This document shows, in pieces, positions 18,101-23,450 of a DNA stretch of 64,000 nt; within the stretch, counting starts at the first letter, position 1, and each line of letters begins with the position of its first letter. Where the stretch lies: contig NZ_CP007030.1 of the NCBI RefSeq assembly GCF_000227665.2, positions 1,240,001-1,304,000 on the forward strand, given 5' to 3'. The position numbers and the translations under genes were made by a program. Under the pieces are notes generated by a model. That model was not told where the DNA came from. It saw only the letters and a list, made by a program, of their open reading frames with translations, and made no database searches. This DNA comes from Thiomicrospira aerophila AL3. GTDB taxonomy: Bacteria > Pseudomonadota > Gammaproteobacteria > Thiomicrospirales > Thiomicrospiraceae.

Positions 18101-18132
18101 AGATTCTTCAACAAGCTATTAATCAGGCCTAG
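15124..18132 (+). CDS. res: Type III restriction endonuclease (Res)
   Basis: A 1002-residue restriction subunit combining an SF2 helicase/ATPase and a nuclease. Walker A METGTGKT ends at K93-T94, the DEPH box is at 232-235, a motif III-like RFGATFDD follows at about 257, and the helicase C-terminal motif QEVGRGLRLP is near 560. The C-terminal PD-(D/E)xK nuclease is seen as SPD928 followed by E947-T-K949. All key residues are present, so the enzyme should be active with Mod. It cuts DNA where unmethylated sites lie in opposite orientation (family knowledge). With the CBASS operon it makes this part of the ICE a defence island. Confidence 0.95.
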   Translation: MTGFNFEKDLAHQTDAVQSIMAVFSKVAKVENNPQPAMTMLSNPSASFNSDVEFGMTVVQIQKTNQITKPNSIPVINKKSRVLDISMETGTGKTYTYTKAIFELNKAFGMTKFIVVVPTLSIKAGTVSFLRSEATKRHFMESYNGKQLKIHVVESQNGSRSKKAYMPQSIIDFVEAKKHPNPALDNTIHIMVINAGMINSDTLSKKFDTRINDTYDNLFDAIASVNPITIIDEPHKFKQENATWQNILKFGSQYTLRFGATFDDRYENLIHELSAVDAFNQDLVKGVVADIEMFDGGSDEHIKLLSYGAKAIREVEIKSGKDKGQTSNKEFPEAKFEYFNGTKKMVFKLIEGESLSIIHPEMDGIYIEKLNTQKVLLSNGLELKNNQKISPYSYSSTIQDKMIAKAVKRHFEIEKSLLSRDVKIKPLTLFFIDDIEGYRGNHEITGDLKAKFEALLKQQIENILKEDGLTSFYRTYLEDSIQDLSVCHGGYFAQDNSETDEAIEKEVSEILHDKESLLSLDNKRRFIFSKWTLREGWDNPNVFQICKLRSSGSQTSKLQEVGRGLRLPVNEYMSRVKNEAFDLYYYVDFSERDFAEQLVNEINQKSGQTPVEKLTKLTDTVVQSIIAKYPEQSVDTIRNTLGEAGAIDFSGNFKEGGLDIIKAEFPSAFEAAGGLKKGKVRVEGKTKSSATLRVGKYTELQKLWEAINQRVILEYKINSESDFQAIFESYLIDYKESFKPRGSVSQTKRLIFDNGLASLKEEDDLDNEILPIVTLHYRQFIEELAVLLGVNMITLHKAFVAVKDRLNINDYLSHQTIRTIKAQFHKYLLDNAFSKFHIGYQQVSNKVHPTVFTYENGKPRTNIPAHNLGVHCDESKPADQYLFEEVFYDAPLEQENIKKSITGVTVFTKIPRNSIRIPVAGGGTYSPDFAYVVEYESGQKQLNLIIETKDKEKRALFDDEKQKIKHAQELFSSLKQGFEVRFETQFKNAQIKEILQQAINQA

Positions 18133-18487
18133 CTTTGAGTATGAATTTTCTAAGAAATCGAATAAATATTTAAACACTTCTATTCATGTCCAATACTACA
18201 AACTAATTTTGTAGCTTGAAAATAAGCCCTTGCAGTTTGTTTTACAAATATTAAAGCAAAAAGAGCAATGGGCCATGCGCCGGGCGGTGTGTTCACCTCG
18301 CTATACCACTCGACTTAGTGAAGTGATGGTGGTTTCATAATAGGGACAATGCAAATTTACTAAATCCAGTGACATGGCGCATAAATTTTAAAAAAACTTT
18401 TTCTAACCTTGTAATTCTGGCTTGTCATCCCCTGCCTGATAGAATCGACGGCATCTTAATCGTGCTCTAAAAAAAGTGATTCACGCA
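18133..18487. other. Intergenic region after res
   Basis: About 350 bases without a supportable gene. A 7-bp hairpin CTACAAA/TTTGTAG with a 5-nt loop (18196-18214) may help end the res transcript, but it has no U-tract. The remainder is A/T-rich except for a G/C-rich island at about 18270-18300. A promoter for the following small gene must lie here, but I cannot place it with confidence. Confidence 0.4.
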
Positions 18488-18754
18488 ATGAAAAAGTCCG
18501 AAAAGCTGATGATTCAAGCAATTCGCAGAGAGAAAGTTAAAGCTCTATGGCATGAGGGTAAAACATGCTCTGAAATTGCTAAATTAATCGATTCAAATAT
18601 GCCAACTATTATGCGTGATTGCCGTGCTATGGATTTGCCGACATCTAAAGAAGAGCGTGCTAGTGTGCAGTTGCTGCAAAACATTGAACCCGACCCTGAA
18701 GCCGATCTCTGGCACTGGGCCACATACCGCAAGCCGCTTAACCGGCTGGTTTGA
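18488..18754 (+). CDS. Small helix-turn-helix protein
   Basis: An 88-residue basic protein from the ATG at 18488 (a GTG at 18476 in the same frame is possible). The middle holds a helix-turn-helix: a recruiting helix KALWHEGKTCSEIAKLI followed by a recognition helix around MPTIMRDCRAMDLP. The pattern is like the DNA-binding part of GcrA-like or resolvase-type HTH proteins. It is probably a small regulator, with an unknown target. It ends 22 nt before the signal-peptide nuclease-fold gene and may be co-transcribed with it. Confidence 0.6.
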   Translation: MKKSEKLMIQAIRREKVKALWHEGKTCSEIAKLIDSNMPTIMRDCRAMDLPTSKEERASVQLLQNIEPDPEADLWHWATYRKPLNRLV

Positions 18755-18776
18755 CTTTTTAACGACGGAGATAAAT

Positions 18777-19331
18777 ATGAAATTTAGATTTTTAGTTCTA
18801 ATCGTACCGCTTCTTGTTACTTCACAGTTGGTTGCCGCCCAAAAGCTGCCATTTGGAGGGGAAGTTACTAACAGATACGGCCCATCTACATCGGAAGTTG
18901 ATGTACTTGAAGTCATAAGAGGCGACCTAATCCGTGTTAGAGGTGAGGTCAGAACTTATGAGCTGCATTTAATGAATATCATGACACCCGCATATAACTA
19001 TCCTGATATTTGTAATCAAGCGTATGGTAAAGAGGCTAAAGAATACCTTAAAAATAGAATAGATGGTAAGCGTATAACTGTTAGGGAATACCCGCCCTAC
19101 TATCCCGAAACGAGGGGAGTTGTTTATTTAAACGGAGTAGATATAAACATGGAGTTGATCGAAGAAGGACTAGCCTGGCCGGGGCGACCGATTGGAATGA
19201 CCCACTACTATGAGATTAAAGAAGCTTTTGATCGGTTTAAGCATAGAGGGGTTCGAGTTTTTTCTGAACCAGACCCGGTTCACCCACACAAATTCATTAA
19301 TAATGAATCAGATAGAAAGTGCGTTAAATAA
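18777..19331 (+). CDS. Secreted staphylococcal-nuclease-fold protein, probably inactive
   Basis: 184 residues from the ATG at 18777, which has an ACGGAG Shine-Dalgarno. A clear signal peptide (MKFRFLVLIVPLLV, cleavage probably after VAA near residue 21) is followed by an SNase-like domain, recognisable by the order of strands and the ending VYLNGVDINMELIEEGLAWPG. The active-site segment, normally RLxxIDTPE, reads HLMNIMTPA here, so the catalytic Arg, Asp and Glu are all replaced, and the DGDT turn reads RGDL. It is therefore more likely a binding protein than a nuclease. It acts in the periplasm or outside the cell. The exact alignment is by eye. Confidence 0.75.
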   Translation: MKFRFLVLIVPLLVTSQLVAAQKLPFGGEVTNRYGPSTSEVDVLEVIRGDLIRVRGEVRTYELHLMNIMTPAYNYPDICNQAYGKEAKEYLKNRIDGKRITVREYPPYYPETRGVVYLNGVDINMELIEEGLAWPGRPIGMTHYYEIKEAFDRFKHRGVRVFSEPDPVHPHKFINNESDRKCVK

Positions 19332-19355
19332 TGTACTAAGGCCTTCAAACCCACA

Positions 19356-19380
19356 ACCCACACTTCGGTGTGGGTCTTTA
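19356..19380 (+). terminator. UUCG terminator
   Basis: Perfect 8-bp stem ACCCACAC/GTGTGGGT with a TTCG tetraloop (19356-19375), followed by CTTTA. It ends the transcript of the SNase-fold gene. The U-tract is short and runs into the -35 of the next promoter. Confidence 0.75.
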
Positions 19381-19404
19381 CATTAAGCGATTTGGTATTA
19401 AAAT
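19377..19404 (+). promoter_or_regulatory. Promoter for leader copy 2
   Basis: TTTACA (19377-19382), a 16-base spacer, then TAAAAT (19399-19404); each hexamer is one base from consensus. It lies 14 bases before the structured leader. Confidence 0.65.
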
Positions 19405-19417
19405 CGTTTGTTGTAAG

Positions 19418-19581
19418 GATCCACGTTGTGGAACTTAGGCTTGCATTGCAAGCACCCATCACCGGCCCTCGACTGCGTTAGCCGGTAACGATCCCTTGGA
19501 TCGTGCAGTCACTGCTTACAATTCAATTTTAACCCCATGGGGATACATCATCCTCATGGGGTTCGGTGTATCCCCTTTTTT
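19418..19581 (+). promoter_or_regulatory. Structured RNA leader, copy 2 of 3
   Basis: Same fold as copy 1. The four hairpins and the GACTGC/GCAGTC loop pairing are all perfect. In the 3' part CCCCATG pairs exactly with CATGGGG, interleaved with GGGGATACA/TGTATCCCC (9 bp), which is followed by TTTTTT. This gives an H-type pseudoknot or a competition between a terminator stem and an alternative stem. The Shine-Dalgarno of the methyltransferase gene (AGGAGAT) begins about 12 bases after the T-tract. This copy shows the intended pairing best. Confidence 0.8.
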
Positions 19582-19605
19582 GTTTTTCAAATTAGGAGAT
19601 ATGCT

Positions 19606-21309
19606 ATGTCAAGTTTACTAGAGCAAGTTAAGCTTTTTAACGAGGATTATGAGTGGTACCCAACCACGAATGAACAGATCGACGCCGTTTATCTGAAGCT
19701 GAAGCAACTTAAAGAGAAACGCTATTCACTTTTAGATATTGGCGCTGGTAATGGTAAGGTTTTATCACGATTAACTGATTTAGGTAGTATGGATCCCTCA
19801 GTTGATGGATATAACAAGGTTATACCAGCTAAAAAGTATGCCATCGAAAAGTCTAAGCCACTGATTGACGCACTTCCTGAAGATGTGTTTTTGGTAGGTT
19901 GTGATTTTTATGAGCAAACTTTAATCGACAAAAAAGTTAATGTTATATTTTCTAACCCACCCTATAGCCAGTTTTCTGAATGGGCAGTTAAGATTATTAA
20001 GGAGGCAAGAGCTTCTCACCTCTTTATGGTTTTACCTAAAAGATGGGTTTTTGATCAATCAATTCATGAAGCGCTTGGTATTCGTAAACCTTTCTCGACT
20101 AAAAAGGGCAAGTTGGGTTATGAAATACTTGGTAGCTTTGACTACCATAATGCTGAAGACCGCAAGGCTCGGGCTAAAGTTGATGTGATTTATATTTCAT
20201 TGGGTCATGATTATTATGGGTCAATGGATATGGAAACAGATCCGTTTAATGTTTGGTTCAATGAATCATTTTCGGGCCTGAGTGCGCCGAAAAGTAAGAT
20301 TGCTGAATATGAGCGAAAGCAAGCTGAGCGGGATAGCATGTCATCTAAAATCAAAGATCAATTGGTGAAAGGTGATGACCTGGTTCAAGTTCTAGTTTCT
20401 TTGTATGAATCAGAAATGAGTCATCTTTTTCAAAATTATAAAAGCGTCAGTGAGCTTGATGCTGATATTTTGAGAACGCTTGATGTAAATATTGAATCAA
20501 TCAAAGAGGCGCTAAAGCAACGCATTGAGTCGATGAAGGATCGCTACTGGCGTGAACTTTTCGATAAGCTTGACAAAATTACATCCAAGCTTACACATGA
20601 TAGTCGTAAAGTGGTTTTGGATACACTGACTTGTAATACAAGTGTTGATTTTAATCACGGTAATATTTATGCGGTTTTGTCTTGGGTCTTCAAGAACGCT
20701 AATAAGTATTTTGATTCTCAGTTAGTTGATACTTATGAGAGGATGATTGAAAAGGCAAACATTGTTCCGTATAAATCCAATCAACGTGTCTTTGCAGATT
20801 TTGATTGGCGTTATAATCGCAAGCCTGATGACTTAACGCACTTTAAACTAGACTATAGGATCGTGTTAGAGCGAGTTGGAGGGATTTGCAATGACTCTTC
20901 TCGCTATGGACAAGAAAGGTTTAATGGCTTATCTCAAGGGGCAGCCAACCTAATTGATGACTTATGCACCATTGCATCTAACTTAGGTTTTGTGGTCTTT
21001 GAAAACCATAAAAGCTTTTTTTGGAATGCAGGTAATAAAAATGCCATCAGATATAGGGATGCTCAGGGGATTTGGAATGACCTTTTGGAAGTAAGAGCGT
21101 TTAAGAATGGTAACTTACATCTTCGACTGTCATCAAAGTTCGCTGCAAAACTGAATGTTGAGTTTGGTAGGCTAAAAGGCTGGTTAACCTCCGCATCAAG
21201 TGCTGCAAGTGAGATTGATATTAGTGATGAAGACGCTTTGGATTCATTTCGATCTAACTATGTTTTAACAATCGAAAATGCTAACAACCTAATTGGTTTT
21301 AGAGGTTAA
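19606..21309 (+). CDS. Class I SAM DNA methyltransferase, probable DUF4942 C-terminus
   Basis: 567 residues from the ATG at 19606, with an AGGAGAT Shine-Dalgarno; upstream in-frame starts lie inside the leader RNA and are rejected. The N-terminal methyltransferase domain has SAM motif DIGAGNG (44-50) and catalytic NPPY (117-120), as in adenine-N6 DNA methyltransferases. A helical middle (about 230-340) leads to a C-terminal domain with LSQGAANLIDDLC and FKNGNLHLRL, which I associate with DUF4942, common on ICEs. There is no partner nuclease beside it, so it is probably an orphan methyltransferase protecting the element. It has its own promoter and structured leader and lies between the two 230-bp repeats. 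Confidence 0.8.
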   Translation: MSSLLEQVKLFNEDYEWYPTTNEQIDAVYLKLKQLKEKRYSLLDIGAGNGKVLSRLTDLGSMDPSVDGYNKVIPAKKYAIEKSKPLIDALPEDVFLVGCDFYEQTLIDKKVNVIFSNPPYSQFSEWAVKIIKEARASHLFMVLPKRWVFDQSIHEALGIRKPFSTKKGKLGYEILGSFDYHNAEDRKARAKVDVIYISLGHDYYGSMDMETDPFNVWFNESFSGLSAPKSKIAEYERKQAERDSMSSKIKDQLVKGDDLVQVLVSLYESEMSHLFQNYKSVSELDADILRTLDVNIESIKEALKQRIESMKDRYWRELFDKLDKITSKLTHDSRKVVLDTLTCNTSVDFNHGNIYAVLSWVFKNANKYFDSQLVDTYERMIEKANIVPYKSNQRVFADFDWRYNRKPDDLTHFKLDYRIVLERVGGICNDSSRYGQERFNGLSQGAANLIDDLCTIASNLGFVVFENHKSFFWNAGNKNAIRYRDAQGIWNDLLEVRAFKNGNLHLRLSSKFAAKLNVEFGRLKGWLTSASSAASEIDISDEDALDSFRSNYVLTIENANNLIGFRG

Positions 21310-21321
21310 ATCTTAATCACA

Positions 21322-21346
21322 ACCCACACTTCGGTGTGGGTCTTTA
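21322..21346 (+). terminator. UUCG terminator after the methyltransferase gene
   Basis: Identical 8-bp stem ACCCACAC/GTGTGGGT with a TTCG loop (21322-21341), 12 bases after the methyltransferase stop codon. Confidence 0.75.
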
Positions 21347-21370
21347 CATTAAGCGATTTAGTATTAAAAT
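21343..21370 (+). promoter_or_regulatory. Promoter for leader copy 3
   Basis: TTTACA (21343-21348), 16 bases, TAAAAT (21365-21370), as in the other cassette copy. Confidence 0.65.
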
Positions 21371-21381
21371 CATTTGATGTA

Positions 21382-21547
21382 AGGATCCACGTTGTGGAAC
21401 TTAGGCTTGCATTGCAAGCACCCATCACCGGCCCTCGACTGCGTTAGCCGGTAACGATCCCCTGGATCGTGCAGTCATGCTTACAATTCTATTTTTAACC
21501 CCATGGGGATACATCATCCTCATAGGGGTTGGTGTATCCCCTTTTTT
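21382..21547 (+). promoter_or_regulatory. Structured RNA leader, copy 3 of 3
   Basis: All hairpins and the GACTGC/GCAGTC pairing are kept. GGGGATACA/TGTATCCCC plus TTTTTT is perfect. The interleaved pairing is weaker, since CATAGGGG has one extra A against CCCCATG. The Shine-Dalgarno AGGAGATA follows directly (21551). The following gene is short and of unknown function. Confidence 0.78.
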
Positions 21548-21563
21548 GTCAGGAGATACACCT

Positions 21564-22019
21564 ATGAAAATTCAAACTGTGTTCTATAAAGAAAATCCAG
21601 CTAAACCAGGATTCATGATGCTTGATCGCTATGCAACGATTCAAGAAATTGAAGACCAGGTTCATGCTGTATTATCTGTTTCACACGAAATTAACAACTT
21701 CAACACTTCAAGATTAATTGGCGAGCAGTTAACAAGCTGTCTCTTTAATGGCTTGGAGTATGAGTGGCTAAGTTGGGATCGTAGCATTCTTGATTGGCGA
21801 GCAGATCCTAAAACCACTGTATTACCCGAAAAGTTTGCTTATAACCTTCATTTTTTAGTAAGGAAGGGTAACTCTGAGGGTATGGTTATTTCATTGCTCC
21901 ACCTATCCAATGACGGCAAGTTTACTGAAGTTTGTTCAATCAAATACCTCGGTTATACCGATGAACAGGTGTACTTAATTGGCAATCACCTATCAAAAGC
22001 ACTAAGTTTGGGCTACTAA
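21564..22019 (+). CDS. Hypothetical protein behind structured leader copy 3
   Basis: 151 residues from the ATG at 21564, with an AGGAGATA Shine-Dalgarno. An earlier in-frame start at 21477 lies inside the leader RNA and is rejected. A soluble alpha/beta protein with several Trp and Asp (SWDRSILDWRADP), no signal peptide and no recognised motif. It is the target gene of leader copy 3 by position. Confidence 0.7.
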   Translation: MKIQTVFYKENPAKPGFMMLDRYATIQEIEDQVHAVLSVSHEINNFNTSRLIGEQLTSCLFNGLEYEWLSWDRSILDWRADPKTTVLPEKFAYNLHFLVRKGNSEGMVISLLHLSNDGKFTEVCSIKYLGYTDEQVYLIGNHLSKALSLGY

Positions 22020-22068
22020 TTGATTCGATTCATCGTTAAACTTGTCACAATTCACCCAAGGAATCTAA

Positions 22069-22644
22069 ATGAAAACTATCAAAATGATTACAGCAGTCAT
22101 GCTTGCGGTATCCGTATCTAGCTGCATGGCCACATCAAAAAAACCGCTTAATATATCAGATGATGACTGGGCGGCTATGTCAGATGAAATGAAGTTATAC
22201 GCTTATGAGCGTCAAGCTCAACTTGATGCACAATACAATGCTGAACTTCAAAGACAGCAATCAGCACCAACCCCCGTTATGCCCGAGTCATTAACTGGCT
22301 CAACGGCGGATTCATACGGCCAGCGTGTTCAATGCACATTGAATGGCGAGGCTAGAATCGGTGGTAAATGGCGTAAGGCTGAACCTTTTGGTTTCGATAT
22401 TGGTCGTGCTGAAAGCGTTGAATTTGATCTTTACTCTGGCAATCACAGCAGCTTTGGCACGGCGACATTTGATGGTGTGAATGTTCAAGCTTGCGGTACA
22501 ACTAACTTACCCAGTTATTGTGTTCGCATTGCGGCAACAGCACATCAGCTTGATAGAGGCGGGATTAGTCAATCCGTTTCATCAAGTCACTTTTTTCGCG
22601 GCGAGATGACATGCTCACTTGCTGATAGGCCAACGCGTCGCTAA
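22069..22644 (+). CDS. Putative lipoprotein
   Basis: A 191-residue protein with a lipoprotein signal peptide ending in VSSC (C19), so probably lipid-anchored after processing. Next comes a charged, Gln-rich helical linker (about residues 40-75), then a beta-rich domain with three Cys (about 100, 141 and 150) that could form disulfides. I do not recognise the family. It lies 49 nt after the gene of leader copy 3 and may share that transcript. A strong terminator follows. Some ICE lipoproteins act in entry exclusion or mating, but nothing here shows that. Confidence 0.65.
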   Translation: MKTIKMITAVMLAVSVSSCMATSKKPLNISDDDWAAMSDEMKLYAYERQAQLDAQYNAELQRQQSAPTPVMPESLTGSTADSYGQRVQCTLNGEARIGGKWRKAEPFGFDIGRAESVEFDLYSGNHSSFGTATFDGVNVQACGTTNLPSYCVRIAATAHQLDRGGISQSVSSSHFFRGEMTCSLADRPTRR

Positions 22645-22653
22645 TCAATTAAT

Positions 22654-22674
22654 GCACCTCGTAAGAGGTGCTTT
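22654..22674 (+). terminator. Terminator after the lipoprotein gene
   Basis: GCACCTC/GAGGTGC 7-bp perfect stem with a GTAA loop, followed by TTTCCC. 10 bases after the stop codon. Confidence 0.7.
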
Positions 22675-22782
22675 CCCTACCTTAAATTTCAAAATAACTT
22701 TTTTATTTTTTGTTTTACCCACCCTCCCCTTCACTTTTGCGACAATTGCCCGAAGTCATTTTGAACCACTTAGGGATAAGGT

Positions 22783-23448
22783 ATGTCACACAATTTAGTC
22801 CAGGTTTCTTTTTCCACCCATCGCGTAATTAAGTTTTTGGATGGAATCTATGAATTTGGGCCAACAATTTATTACCAGTCTGTATCGGACATTGACGATG
22901 GTTTAAAGCTTTTTGATGCGGTCATTTCGCAACTTTGTAATGATCAGCTCAATACGGCTCTAAGACGTATTGAAACCCTAGCTAACAAAAAACGCATTAC
23001 GATTAAACCGTTTGAACTCAAAGTCATTGCTCAGGCAACTGATCAAGAATGGTCAACGCTGAAAAATGATTATCAAAATATGGCCGGGCGCAAAATAGCT
23101 ATCAATGAATCTATTGTTTTATTGATTACTGACCAGCTTAAGGAGCGTTATGAGGGGTCTCAGGCGTGTATTGGCGACGAATTTAATTTTGACGAATTAG
23201 CGATAAAAATCAGCGAAGATCTTATTGGTCAAGGGGATGTAAGAGCCTTAATCGCTCATCGTTTACTTGAGTCAGGCTGTTTTGCTGTAGTCGTTTACGA
23301 CAAGCACACAAAAGATAGGTGGGATCCAATGAAAGTGAGCTTCAAAGAGTTTGTATCCACCCATTCTGCTATATCCGCTTATGTTGATTATGAGTCAGCC
23401 AAGAGTTTTGATGATATTTATAACTGGATCAATTGCTTGCAAGCCTAA
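22783..23448 (+). CDS. Hypothetical protein upstream of the relaxase
   Basis: A 221-residue soluble protein, Ile/Asp/Lys-rich, mostly helical with a few strands. Its ATG follows GGGATAAGG. It has no motif I can name. The stop codon is 2 nt before the relaxase ATG, so the two genes are almost certainly one operon. A role in DNA processing or relaxosome function is possible by position only. Confidence 0.65.
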   Translation: MSHNLVQVSFSTHRVIKFLDGIYEFGPTIYYQSVSDIDDGLKLFDAVISQLCNDQLNTALRRIETLANKKRITIKPFELKVIAQATDQEWSTLKNDYQNMAGRKIAINESIVLLITDQLKERYEGSQACIGDEFNFDELAIKISEDLIGQGDVRALIAHRLLESGCFAVVVYDKHTKDRWDPMKVSFKEFVSTHSAISAYVDYESAKSFDDIYNWINCLQA

Positions 23449-23450
23449 AT

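Larger units (their letters stand above)
19352..19581 (+). repeat. 230-bp cassette repeat, copy A
   Basis: Terminator, promoter and structured leader that recur with only about ten differences at 21318-21547, in the same orientation. The two copies bracket the methyltransferase gene. Homologous recombination between them would delete or duplicate that gene as a unit of about 1.97 kb. Confidence 0.9.
21318..21547 (+). repeat. 230-bp cassette repeat, copy B
   Basis: Second copy of the terminator-promoter-leader cassette, same length as copy A. Differences include ACT to AT after GCAGTC, a C for T in the CGATCC hairpin loop, and an extra A splitting CATGGGG. Confidence 0.9.

Noticed and set aside
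18281-18296. CGGGCGGTGTGTTCAC looks like the conserved 3' region of 16S rRNA on the opposite strand
   Set aside because: The match is limited to about a dozen bases, with no flanking rRNA similarity; taken as chance.
18615-18776. Long upstream extension of the SNase-fold protein
   Set aside because: It overlaps the HTH gene in another frame and would bury the clear signal peptide that begins at 18777.
19537-19605. In-frame start codon upstream of the methyltransferase
   Set aside because: It lies inside the structured leader and terminator; the ATG at 19606 has an ideal Shine-Dalgarno and starts a normal protein.
5104-21547. The three leader copies considered as a CRISPR array or a transposon end
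   Set aside because: Only three copies, far apart, with genes between and no regular spacers; no terminal repeats or transposase associated with them.
21477-21563. In-frame start upstream of the gene at 21564
   Set aside because: Again inside the leader RNA; the extra residues are an artefact of translating it.
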